This document shows, piece by piece, positions 1 through 4,911 of a stretch of DNA of 5,192 nucleotides. The position numbers and the translations under genes were made by a program. How positions within the stretch are numbered: position 1 is the stretch's first letter; each line of letters starts with the position of its first letter. The stretch spans positions 1 to 5,192 of the forward strand of contig JAISGZ010000066.1 of assembly GCA_031262845.1 (NCBI GenBank), given 5' to 3'. The DNA comes from Propionibacteriaceae bacterium. Lineage in GTDB: Bacteria; Actinomycetota; Actinomycetes; Propionibacteriales; Propionibacteriaceae. The notes beneath the pieces were generated by a model. The model was not told where the DNA came from. It saw only the letters and a list, made by a program, of their open reading frames with translations, and ran no database searches.

Positions 1-121
1 TCACCGTCAGCGGGCCAACGGTGACGTGGCCTTGCCGGATCAACTCACTGGCCTGACCCCGCGAACGGGCTAAACCCCGAGCCACCAAGGCTTGGTCCAA
101 CCGCTGCTGCACGAGTGACAA
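1..121 (-). CDS. tlyA: TlyA-type S4-domain RNA methyltransferase/hemolysin, N-terminal part
   Basis: Only the first 40 codons are in the window; the gene continues past the left edge. The visible peptide is an S4 RNA-binding domain beginning QRLDQALVARGLARSRGQA and continuing into SELIRQGHVTV, the pattern at the N-terminus of TlyA proteins. In Mycobacterium TlyA is a 2'-O-methyltransferase acting on 16S and 23S rRNA (family knowledge); the Rossmann methyltransferase domain is not visible here. The start chosen is TTG at 121-119, which has a GAG at 133-131 about 9 nt upstream. A GTG at 112-110 is an in-frame alternative but lacks a ribosome binding site. The start lies 10 bp after the stop of the small upstream gene, so translation is probably coupled. 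The Rv1693-like neighbour supports the assignment. Another S4-domain protein is possible but less likely. Confidence 0.8.
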   Translation of the reverse strand, partial: MSLVQQRLDQALVARGLARSRGQASELIRQGHVTVGPLTV

Positions 122-131
122 GAACGACCGC

Positions 132-350
132 TCAACTGGCGGCCGGCACAACCGGACGACTCAAAACCGACCGCACGACCGCGTGCGCCTCGGCCAGGCG
201 GACGGGGTGTTGGTCCACTGGCTCATCATCAAGATCGGCCAGAGCCGCCAGAGCCTGATCGACCACGGTGTCACCCGTAATCGGCGCCGCCAGCGGTAAA
301 ACCGGCTCCGGCGCCAGTTCGGACAGGGCCGGGTCAGTCGAGCCGGACAA
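132..350 (-). CDS. Small conserved actinobacterial protein (Rv1693-like)
   Basis: A 72-residue soluble, acidic protein with no signal peptide and no cysteine. Its middle and C-terminal part, with GDTVVDQALAALADLDDEPV (residues 26-45) followed by a QHP...AEAHAVVRSVLS stretch, resembles the short hypothetical protein found directly upstream of tlyA in many actinobacteria (Rv1693 in M. tuberculosis). The C-terminal half looks like one or two amphipathic helices; the N-terminal 25 residues are Pro/Ala-rich and probably disordered. Its function is unknown. The start is TTG at 350-348, inside the last codons of the DUF362 gene (17-bp overlap), with no strong ribosome binding site. A GTG at about codon 29 would cut into the conserved part. 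Overlap upstream and a 10-bp gap to tlyA point to translational coupling in one operon. Homology is from recall, not a search. Confidence 0.75.
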   Translation of the reverse strand: MSGSTDPALSELAPEPVLPLAAPITGDTVVDQALAALADLDDEPVDQHPVRLAEAHAVVRSVLSRPVVPAAS

Positions 351-1200
351 GATCGTATTGCCGCGAGCCGAGACCCATCTGCTCGGTTTGTTCGAGCACG
401 TAACGACCGTTACGTGACTCGATCCGCTCTTTCAGGTCGTCGCTGTCCGGCGCCTGCCACACCAGGTCGATCGTGGCCTGGTCGAGCGCCACCGGGTCGA
501 GCGAGCCGAGGACGCCGATATCAGCCATCGTCGCCGGGGCGGCATCGCCATTGCAATCGCAATCAACGGAAAGATTGTTGACGATATTGAGGTAAAGAAT
601 GTGGTGACCAACGAAATCGGTCACGGCCACGGCCGCCTCGGCAACCGATTCGAGGAAGTCGTTCTGGTCGGTACCGCTCCAGTGACTGGTCGAGCGCCCG
701 GCCGAATAGATGTTGACCTTGCCAACCGGGCTGGCCAGACCGACGGCCAAGTTCTTGATCGCCCCACCGAAGCCGCTCATGGCGTGGCCTTTGAAATGGG
801 ACAAAACAATCAAGTGGTCGTAATTGCGCAAATGCGAACCGACGATATCCCGGCTCAAATGGCCACCGGGCCGAACCGGCAGTTCGATACTGCCGTCGGC
901 GTCGAGAATATCGACCGGGGCGATGGCCGTGTAGCCGTGTTCAGCTGCGACTTGAAGATGTTCCTCGGTCGTGGTCCGCCGACCGGGGTATGCCATGTTG
1001 GTTTCGACCAACGTCCCGGCGACCAGTTCGACGAGTTCCCTGATCAATTGCGGGTCGAGCCAATTGCCACCCCGCGGGCCGGGTTCACCGGTCGAAATCT
1101 TGATCCCGACCTTCCCCGTCGCCGGATGACCAAGCGCCTCGTAAACGCGCACCACAGTCTGCGGTGTGATCGCTTGGGTGAAGTACACAGTTGAAGCCAC
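334..1200 (-). CDS. DUF362 domain-containing protein
   Basis: A 288-residue protein made of a DUF362 domain alone; the 4Fe-4S ferredoxin domain attached in some relatives is absent. Family hallmarks seen are SHFKGHAMSGFGGAIKNLAV at 134-153 (His135, His139), the region DCDCNGDAAPATMADIGVLG at 213-232 with a Cys-x-Cys pair (C214, C216), SLDPVALDQATIDL at 233-246, and a C-terminal GLGSRQYDLVRL. The biochemical role of DUF362 is not established. The conserved His and Cys residues hint at metal or Fe-S binding, which is inference, and no signal peptide is present, so it is probably cytoplasmic. The start is GTG at 1200-1198, preceded by a strong GAGGGGG 5 nt upstream. Its 3' end overlaps the small Rv1693-like gene by 17 bp, making it the likely first gene of an operon with that gene and tlyA. 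The length fits a complete stand-alone copy. Confidence 0.9.
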   Translation of the reverse strand: MASTVYFTQAITPQTVVRVYEALGHPATGKVGIKISTGEPGPRGGNWLDPQLIRELVELVAGTLVETNMAYPGRRTTTEEHLQVAAEHGYTAIAPVDILDADGSIELPVRPGGHLSRDIVGSHLRNYDHLIVLSHFKGHAMSGFGGAIKNLAVGLASPVGKVNIYSAGRSTSHWSGTDQNDFLESVAEAAVAVTDFVGHHILYLNIVNNLSVDCDCNGDAAPATMADIGVLGSLDPVALDQATIDLVWQAPDSDDLKERIESRNGRYVLEQTEQMGLGSRQYDLVRLD

Positions 1201-1205
1201 AATTG

Positions 1206-1212
1206 CCCCCTC
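1206..1212 (-). promoter_or_regulatory. Ribosome binding site of the DUF362 gene
   Basis: GAGGGGG on the minus strand sits 5 nt before the GTG codon at 1200-1198. It decides this non-ATG start for the DUF362 gene, since no ATG lies in that reading frame near the family's N-terminus. Confidence 0.75.
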
Positions 1213-1235
1213 AGCACAGCAACGATGAAGTTGGA

Positions 1236-1252
1236 GTCAGGGTACACCTGAC
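1236..1252. promoter_or_regulatory. Operator-like dyad upstream of the DUF362 gene
   Basis: Read on the minus strand, GTCAGGTGTACCCTGAC has perfect 6-bp arms (GTCAGG/CCTGAC) around a 5-nt spacer, beginning about 36 nt upstream of the GTG start. The position fits an operator or promoter-overlapping site for a dimeric regulator. A TACCCT hexamer in the dyad fits a loose -10 (TAnnnT), but no good -35 is seen. No known regulator consensus is recognised. Confidence 0.3.
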
Positions 1253-1337
1253 CTTTGGCTTCACCGTATCGTCAGACCGAACCGTGGATGACGCCGTGAT
1301 CAAGGAAATACCCCAAATTCACCGCATGTTAACAGCC

Positions 1338-1356
1338 CGGTTTTAGAACAAAACCG
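1338..1356 (-). other. Short hairpin spanning the thioredoxin/TPR stop codon
   Basis: On the minus strand CGGTTTT, a GTTCT loop and AAAACCG form a perfect 7-bp stem that contains the last codons and the TAA stop (1345-1343). One G-U and one C-G pair could extend it outward. No T tract follows, so it is not a canonical intrinsic terminator. It may still stabilise the 3' end or slow polymerase before the 142-bp gap to the DUF362 gene. Confidence 0.3.
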
Positions 1357-2245
1357 AGGTCAGGTTCCGCCGGGCCGTCAAGACCTGGGGATCATCGGCC
1401 GGACAGGTCTCGAATAAGGCCAGCAACCGGGTCCGCAGTCGGTCCCGGTCCTCGCCGCTGGTCAGACTGATGGCCTGGATCAGCCGGGCGAAACCAGCCG
1501 CCGCTTGGCCGGTCGCGACTTCGTAATCGGCAGCCGCTAGCGCCAAGTCAACCGCACCCGGATCCGCCTCAGCGGCTTGTTGAGCCGCCGCCAGCGTCGC
1601 TTGATCGATCTGGCCGACCCGGGCCCACAAACCGGCCTGGGCCACACCAGCCTTGGCTTCGGCGTCGCCTGGAGTTTCCGCCAGTAAACGGCCGAACTCG
1701 GTTTCGGCCTGGGCGAAATCGCCACTTTCCATGGCGGCGTAGGCGGCTTCGTAGCGCGGATCAGCGACCGGTTCGGCCTCGTCCGCCGCCGTCGCTACCG
1801 GTTCGGCTTTACCCAGCACACCATTGGCCGCCGCGACTTTCAGCAACTCGGTGATATAGGTGTTGGCTTCGTCTTTCGTCAGTGTCCCCTGCCACAGTGG
1901 CACCATTTGCCCGGCCAGGACACCGACCACCGTCGGCACCGCCTGGATTTGCAGGGCTTGGGCGACCTGAGGTGATTGATCGACGTTGATCCGGCCCAGC
2001 AGCCAGTTACCACCGGCTGCCTCGGCCAACTCGGCTAGGGCCTGGGACAGGGAGGCTCCAGCCGTATCCCGAGGCGAATAAAACTCGACGATGACCGGAA
2101 ACCGGACCGACTGCCGCAGCGTCGATTCAAAATTCGATTCATCGACCTCGACCACGAAGCTGCCGCTGACGGCACCCGCGGCGGCTGACGGGGTCTGCAA
2201 GGTGGACAGATCAATCGCCCCGTGGGCGAAGGCAGGTTGGCTCAT
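1343..2245 (-). CDS. Thioredoxin-like/TPR protein without CXXC (CnoX/YbbN-like)
   Basis: A 300-residue protein. A thioredoxin fold covers about residues 30-138, with VIVEFYS (51-57) where the active-site strand ends and AVPT with the cis-proline at P104. A short linker follows that carries EPVA twice, then TPR-like helices from about 165 and a C-terminal DPQVLTARRNLTSVLF-type end. This layout and length match the mycobacterial Rv1324-type protein and E. coli CnoX (YbbN), a holdase co-chaperone (family knowledge). The CXXC active site is replaced by SPRDTA (57-62) and the only cysteine is C281, so redox catalysis is unlikely and a chaperone or protein-binding role is inferred. The start chosen is ATG at 2245-2243, giving MSQPAF, as in relatives from memory, with GAGG 3 nt upstream. 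ATG at 2254 would add three residues. The gene is divergent from pgm and soluble. Confidence 0.88.
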   Translation of the reverse strand: MSQPAFAHGAIDLSTLQTPSAAAGAVSGSFVVEVDESNFESTLRQSVRFPVIVEFYSPRDTAGASLSQALAELAEAAGGNWLLGRINVDQSPQVAQALQIQAVPTVVGVLAGQMVPLWQGTLTKDEANTYITELLKVAAANGVLGKAEPVATAADEAEPVADPRYEAAYAAMESGDFAQAETEFGRLLAETPGDAEAKAGVAQAGLWARVGQIDQATLAAAQQAAEADPGAVDLALAAADYEVATGQAAAGFARLIQAISLTSGEDRDRLRTRLLALFETCPADDPQVLTARRNLTSVLF

Positions 2246-2254
2246 AGGCCTCAT

Positions 2255-2355
2255 TCTTGCATCAGTCGTCTGGGCGTCGTCTCACCGTTCGGCCAACTCA
2301 GCCCAAGGACTGACCCGCAGTCAAGTCACGAGACGGTCTGGGAGAGGATAGGACC
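2255..2355. other. Divergent intergenic region between thioredoxin/TPR gene and pgm
   Basis: This 101-bp gap must hold promoters for both divergent genes unless they are leaderless or driven from further away. No TAnnnT -10 element is seen on either strand. A small dyad, GACTG-ACCCG-CAGTC (2308-2322), and distant CGTCTC/GAGACG arms (2278-2283 and 2330-2335) are the only symmetries. The pgm ribosome binding site lies at its right end. Confidence 0.4.
2341..2347 (+). promoter_or_regulatory. Ribosome binding site of pgm
   Basis: GGAGAGG ends 8 nt before the ATG at 2356 and supports that start codon. The resulting N-terminus has the length expected for the family. Confidence 0.7.
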
Positions 2356-3978
2356 ATGAGTCATCCACGCGCTGGACAGCCTGCCCAACCTGAAGATTTG
2401 ATCGACGTCGAACAACTTGTCGCGGCCTACTACGACCTGACCCCAGATCCCAGTAACCCCGACCAACAGGTTGTTTTCGGCACCTCTGGCCACCGTGGCT
2501 CAGCCTTCGATGGCGCCTTCAACGAGGCCCACATCTTGGCAATCACTCAGGCCATCGTCGAATACCGGGCCGGACAGGGCATCACCGGCCCGCTTTATAT
2601 CGCCAAGGACACCCACGGGTTGTCGTTGCCGGCCTGGCAGACCGCGCTTGAGGTTTTGACCGCCCAAGGCGTCGACGTCCGGGCCGAGCGACCCGATGAA
2701 TACACGCCGACCCCGGCTCTGTCGCGCGCCATCATCGTCCACAACCAAGGCCGGACAACCGACTTGGCCGACGGCATCGTCGTCACCCCATCCCATAATC
2801 CGCCCCGTGACGGTGGCTTCAAATACAACCCACCCCACGGCGGCCCAGCCGACACCGACGCCACCAGTTGGATTGCCCGCCGGGCCAATGACCTGTTGGC
2901 CGACACCAGTTCGATCCGGCGGCAAAGCGATATCAGCGACGTCACCCGCTGGGATTACCGGTCTGCCTACTGCGACGATCTTGGTAAGGCCATCGACCTT
3001 GACGCCATCGCCGCCTCGGGACTGCGCATGGGAGCCGATCCGATGGGTGGGGCGTCGGTTCAGTACTGGCAGTATCTGGCCGAAACGACCAAACTCGATC
3101 TGACCGTCGTCAACCCCGTGGTCGACCCGACCTGGCGTTTCATGACCCTCGACCATGACGGCAAAATCCGGATGGATTCCTCAAGTCCGAACGCTATGGC
3201 CTCACTCATCCACAACCGTGATCACTACGACTTGGCGACGGGCAATGACGCTGATGCCGACCGGCACGGCATCGTCACCCCTGATGGCGGGCTGATGAAC
3301 CCGAACCACTACCTGGCCGTCGCCATCAACTACCTGTTCACCCACCGCCCCGACTGGCCGGCCGGCGCCGGGGTCGGCAAGACCCTGGTCTCCAGTTCGA
3401 TCATTGACCAAGTGGCGGCTCAGATCGGTCGCCGACTGGTCGAGGTGCCGGTCGGTTTCAAGTGGTTCGTACCCGGCTTGTTATCGGCCGACCTCGGCTT
3501 TGGCGGCGAAGAATCCGCCGGCGCCTCCTTCCTGACCCGATCCGGCCAGGCCTGGACGACTGACAAGGACGGCATCCTGCTCGACCTGCTGGCGGCCGAG
3601 ATTCTGGCGGTCACGGGACAGACGCCGTCCCAGCTCTACCGGGAGTTGGAAGCTCAATTCGGAGTCGCCGCTTATGCTCGCTTCGATGCCCCGGCGACCC
3701 GGGAGCAGAAGGCTCGGTTGGGCCGGCTGCAACCGGCTGACGTGACGGCCGACCAGCTGGCGGGCGAGCCGATCACGGCCAAGTTGACGACTGCGCCCGT
3801 GAACGGCGCGTCGATTGGCGGTCTCAAAGTCACGACTGAACACGCCTGGTTCGCAGCCCGCCCCTCGGGTACGGAAAACATCTACAAGATTTACGCCGAG
3901 TCGCTGCGCGGCCCCGAGCATCTGGCCCGAGTCCAGACGGAAGCCCGGCAGGTGGTGGACGCCGTGTTGGGGGGCTAG
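2356..3978 (+). CDS. pgm: Phosphoglucomutase, alpha-D-glucose phosphate-specific
   Basis: A 540-residue cytoplasmic enzyme that interconverts alpha-glucose-1-phosphate and glucose-6-phosphate through a phosphoserine intermediate and a glucose-1,6-bisphosphate step. It connects glycogen, trehalose and UDP-glucose metabolism with glycolysis. All four functional sites are visible: the N-terminal TSGHRG (43-48), the catalytic TPSHNPPRDGG with Ser146 (144-154), the Mg-binding loop GNDADADRHG with D298, D300 and D302, the sugar-binding GGEESAG (383-389) after GFKWFVPGL (367-375), and the phosphate-binding RPSGTE (502-507). Length and order match the E. coli Pgm type (about 546 residues) rather than the shorter phosphomannomutases, so the gene appears intact. 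The start is ATG with GGAGAGG 8 nt upstream. Oddly, the last Gly codon and TAG stop lie inside one arm of a 17-bp inverted repeat. Confidence 0.97.
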   Translation: MSHPRAGQPAQPEDLIDVEQLVAAYYDLTPDPSNPDQQVVFGTSGHRGSAFDGAFNEAHILAITQAIVEYRAGQGITGPLYIAKDTHGLSLPAWQTALEVLTAQGVDVRAERPDEYTPTPALSRAIIVHNQGRTTDLADGIVVTPSHNPPRDGGFKYNPPHGGPADTDATSWIARRANDLLADTSSIRRQSDISDVTRWDYRSAYCDDLGKAIDLDAIAASGLRMGADPMGGASVQYWQYLAETTKLDLTVVNPVVDPTWRFMTLDHDGKIRMDSSSPNAMASLIHNRDHYDLATGNDADADRHGIVTPDGGLMNPNHYLAVAINYLFTHRPDWPAGAGVGKTLVSSSIIDQVAAQIGRRLVEVPVGFKWFVPGLLSADLGFGGEESAGASFLTRSGQAWTTDKDGILLDLLAAEILAVTGQTPSQLYRELEAQFGVAAYARFDAPATREQKARLGRLQPADVTADQLAGEPITAKLTTAPVNGASIGGLKVTTEHAWFAARPSGTENIYKIYAESLRGPEHLARVQTEARQVVDAVLGG

Positions 3979-3989
3979 TGCCCTGTCGC
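3973..3989 (+). repeat. Left arm of perfect 17-bp inverted repeat
   Basis: GGCTAGTGCCCTGTCGC here is the exact reverse complement of 4895-4911. The arm holds the last sense codon (GGC) and TAG stop of pgm, then runs into the leader. Homology stops sharply inward (GTCTCG against CTTAGG on the other side) and outward. Confidence 0.85.
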
Positions 3990-4062
3990 GTCTCGCATTG
4001 TCCTTCGAAAGAATGACCTATTCGCGGCCCCGGTGAGGTGGCCAGCACGAATGAACGCGCAA

Positions 4063-4093
4063 TTTCCCCAAGGGGAAAACTCTTCCCAAGGGA
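4063..4093. promoter_or_regulatory. Two tandem palindromes, operator-like or attenuator-like
   Basis: TTTCCCC-AA-GGGGAAA (4063-4078) is followed by a shorter copy, TCCC-AA-GGGA (4084-4093); their centres are 18 bp apart. AATT flanks the pair on both outer sides. They could be a double binding site for a regulator. In RNA, the first CCCC could alternatively pair with the second GGG. No regulator was recognised. Confidence 0.35.
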
Positions 4094-4104
4094 CAATTCT
4101 TAGA

Positions 4105-4132
4105 CGTGACAGACCACTCGCGCTCTGTCACG
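4105..4132 (+). other. 9-bp perfect hairpin in the lipoprotein leader
   Basis: CGTGACAGA (4105-4113) and TCTGTCACG (4124-4132) are perfect complements around a 10-nt loop. The structure lies about 86 nt before the lipoprotein ATG. It could be a weak pgm terminator, although its T run comes late, or a protein-binding palindrome. Confidence 0.4.
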
Positions 4133-4167
4133 ACCGGACACGATTTTTCGCCTTATCCGGCAGCAAC

Positions 4168-4176
4168 TGATACTTT
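4168..4176 (+). promoter_or_regulatory. Candidate extended -10 promoter of the lipoprotein gene
   Basis: TGATACTTT contains a TGn extension and a TAnnnT hexamer (4171-4176). No good -35 stands 17-18 nt upstream; TTCGCC is the nearest. Transcription would start near 4183, leaving about 36 nt of leader with a GAGGAG ribosome binding site. Confidence 0.28.
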
Positions 4177-4202
4177 TCGGCTGGACTCATCCTGTTATCA
4201 CC

Positions 4203-4208
4203 GAGGAG
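4203..4208 (+). promoter_or_regulatory. Ribosome binding site of the lipoprotein gene
   Basis: GAGGAG lies 10 nt before ATG 4219 but only 1 nt before the in-frame GTG at 4210. This spacing decides the start in favour of the ATG. Confidence 0.6.
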
Positions 4209-4218
4209 CGTGCCTACG

Positions 4219-4866
4219 ATGCCGTCACCGCGCCTGCGACCGCTCGCCCTAACCATCGGACTTGGCCTGGCCCTGGGCCTAAGCGCCTGTAGTGGCGATG
4301 AAGCCGACCCGTCCCCATCGAGTTCGAGTTCCAGCCCCAGTAGTTCGGCCAGTTCCAGTTCGCCCAGCCCGTCGACCACCACGTCCGCCAGTTCGGCCGC
4401 CAGCAGTGCCAGTGTCGTGGTCGCGGCGGTCACCAGCGCCGCCGCCCCGGTGGTCGATCACGAAGCCGGCATCCGCCAGGCCGTCGCTCAGTACTACGCG
4501 ATTTACAACCAACTGGCTCAGAATCCCGACAGCGACGTGACGACGATCACCAATATCACTCTCGACCGGGCGACCGACCAAACCTATGAACGCCTGTTGG
4601 CCAATCGCAGTAGCGGCCAACAACAGATTGGCCCTGTCAGCGGTAGCGTCCTGGTGACGATGCCGACCGGTGAATCCGGTGTCGCTTACCTGGCCGATGT
4701 CTGTGTCGACACAAGTCAGGCCGAGGTCCTCGGGCCGGACGGCCGGTCGGTCTGGCGGCCGGAGGACAAACGCCAAACCGCCGCCGTCTTCACGCTCGAG
4801 CGGCGGGGGTCGAGTTTCCTCATCACGGACATTTTGTACACCACCGACACCTGTTCCCCGCTCTAA
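4219..4866 (+). CDS. Ser-rich secreted lipoprotein of an uncharacterised actinobacterial type
   Basis: A 215-residue predicted lipoprotein. Its N-terminus has Arg residues, a hydrophobic stretch (9-21) and a lipobox LSAC with Cys24, so it should be exported, lipidated and anchored on the outer face of the membrane. Residues 32-64 are a low-complexity Ser/Pro/Thr/Ala linker. The globular part (about 78-215) starts with an IRQAVAQYYAIYNQLAQNP helix and contains ADVCVDTSQAEVLGPDGRSV (159-178) and a closing beta-rich segment. Cys162 and Cys212 could form a disulfide. The layout (YY helix, CVD motif, late Cys) resembles small hypothetical lipoproteins of other actinobacteria, from memory, and has an NTF2-like flavour, but no function can be assigned. 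An in-frame GTG at 4210 is a weaker start. The gene and its leader are enclosed by a 17-bp inverted repeat. Confidence 0.82.
   Translation: MPSPRLRPLALTIGLGLALGLSACSGDEADPSPSSSSSSPSSSASSSSPSPSTTTSASSAASSASVVVAAVTSAAAPVVDHEAGIRQAVAQYYAIYNQLAQNPDSDVTTITNITLDRATDQTYERLLANRSSGQQQIGPVSGSVLVTMPTGESGVAYLADVCVDTSQAEVLGPDGRSVWRPEDKRQTAAVFTLERRGSSFLITDILYTTDTCSPL
4312..4410 (+). repeat. Low-complexity Ser codon tract (lipoprotein linker)
   Basis: Degenerate repeats of AGTTC, CCAGT and AGTTCG encode the Ser-rich linker that follows the lipidated Cys. Mixed use of AGT, AGC, TCG and TCC codons keeps it imperfect. Such tracts often vary in length between strains; that is an expectation, not something observed here. 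Confidence 0.6.
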
Positions 4867-4894
4867 GTTGAGTCGTCGGCCAGATTGACCTAAG

Positions 4895-4911
4895 GCGACA
4901 GGGCACTAGCC
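4895..4911 (-). repeat. Right arm of perfect 17-bp inverted repeat
   Basis: GCGACAGGGCACTAGCC is the exact reverse complement of 3973-3989. On the minus strand it supplies the last Gly codon (GGC) and TAG stop of the PH-domain gene, in the same frame position as the left arm does for pgm. It lies 28 nt after the lipoprotein stop. Confidence 0.85.

Larger units (their letters stand above)
3979..4218 (+). other. 240-bp gene-free leader between pgm and the lipoprotein gene
   Basis: No plausible gene on either strand. It begins in the left repeat arm, then contains tandem CCCAAGGG-centred dyads (4063-4093), a 9-bp hairpin (4105-4132), a possible extended -10 (4168-4176) and the lipoprotein ribosome binding site. 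It appears less GC-rich than the flanking coding DNA. No canonical intrinsic terminator for pgm was found: the only T run (4144-4148) lies 11 nt past the hairpin stem. No known riboswitch class was recognised. Confidence 0.5.

Noticed and set aside
601..1194. A long open frame on the plus strand opposite the DUF362 gene (197 codons).
   Set aside because: The minus strand gives clear DUF362 motifs, a strong ribosome binding site and operon structure. The plus-strand product has no recognisable motif and is a typical GC-rich shadow.
1767..1807. Direct repeat ACCGGTTCGGC, two copies 30 bp apart.
   Set aside because: It lies in frame in the thioredoxin/TPR linker and simply encodes AEPVA twice, so it is likely linker low complexity rather than a mobile or regulatory repeat.
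2500..3156. Open minus-strand frame of 218 codons inside pgm.
   Set aside because: pgm is unambiguous here. The opposite frame has Gly/Val/Asp-rich composition typical of antisense shadows and no start signal.
4105..4148. Hairpin plus T5 run as an intrinsic terminator for pgm.
   Set aside because: The T run starts 11 nt after the stem, too far for a classic terminator, so it was recorded only as a hairpin.
4279..4776. Minus-strand frame of 165 codons opposite the lipoprotein gene.
   Set aside because: The Gly/Arg/Thr-rich product is the reverse reading of the Ser-rich linker. The plus frame has a lipobox, ribosome binding site and conserved domain.
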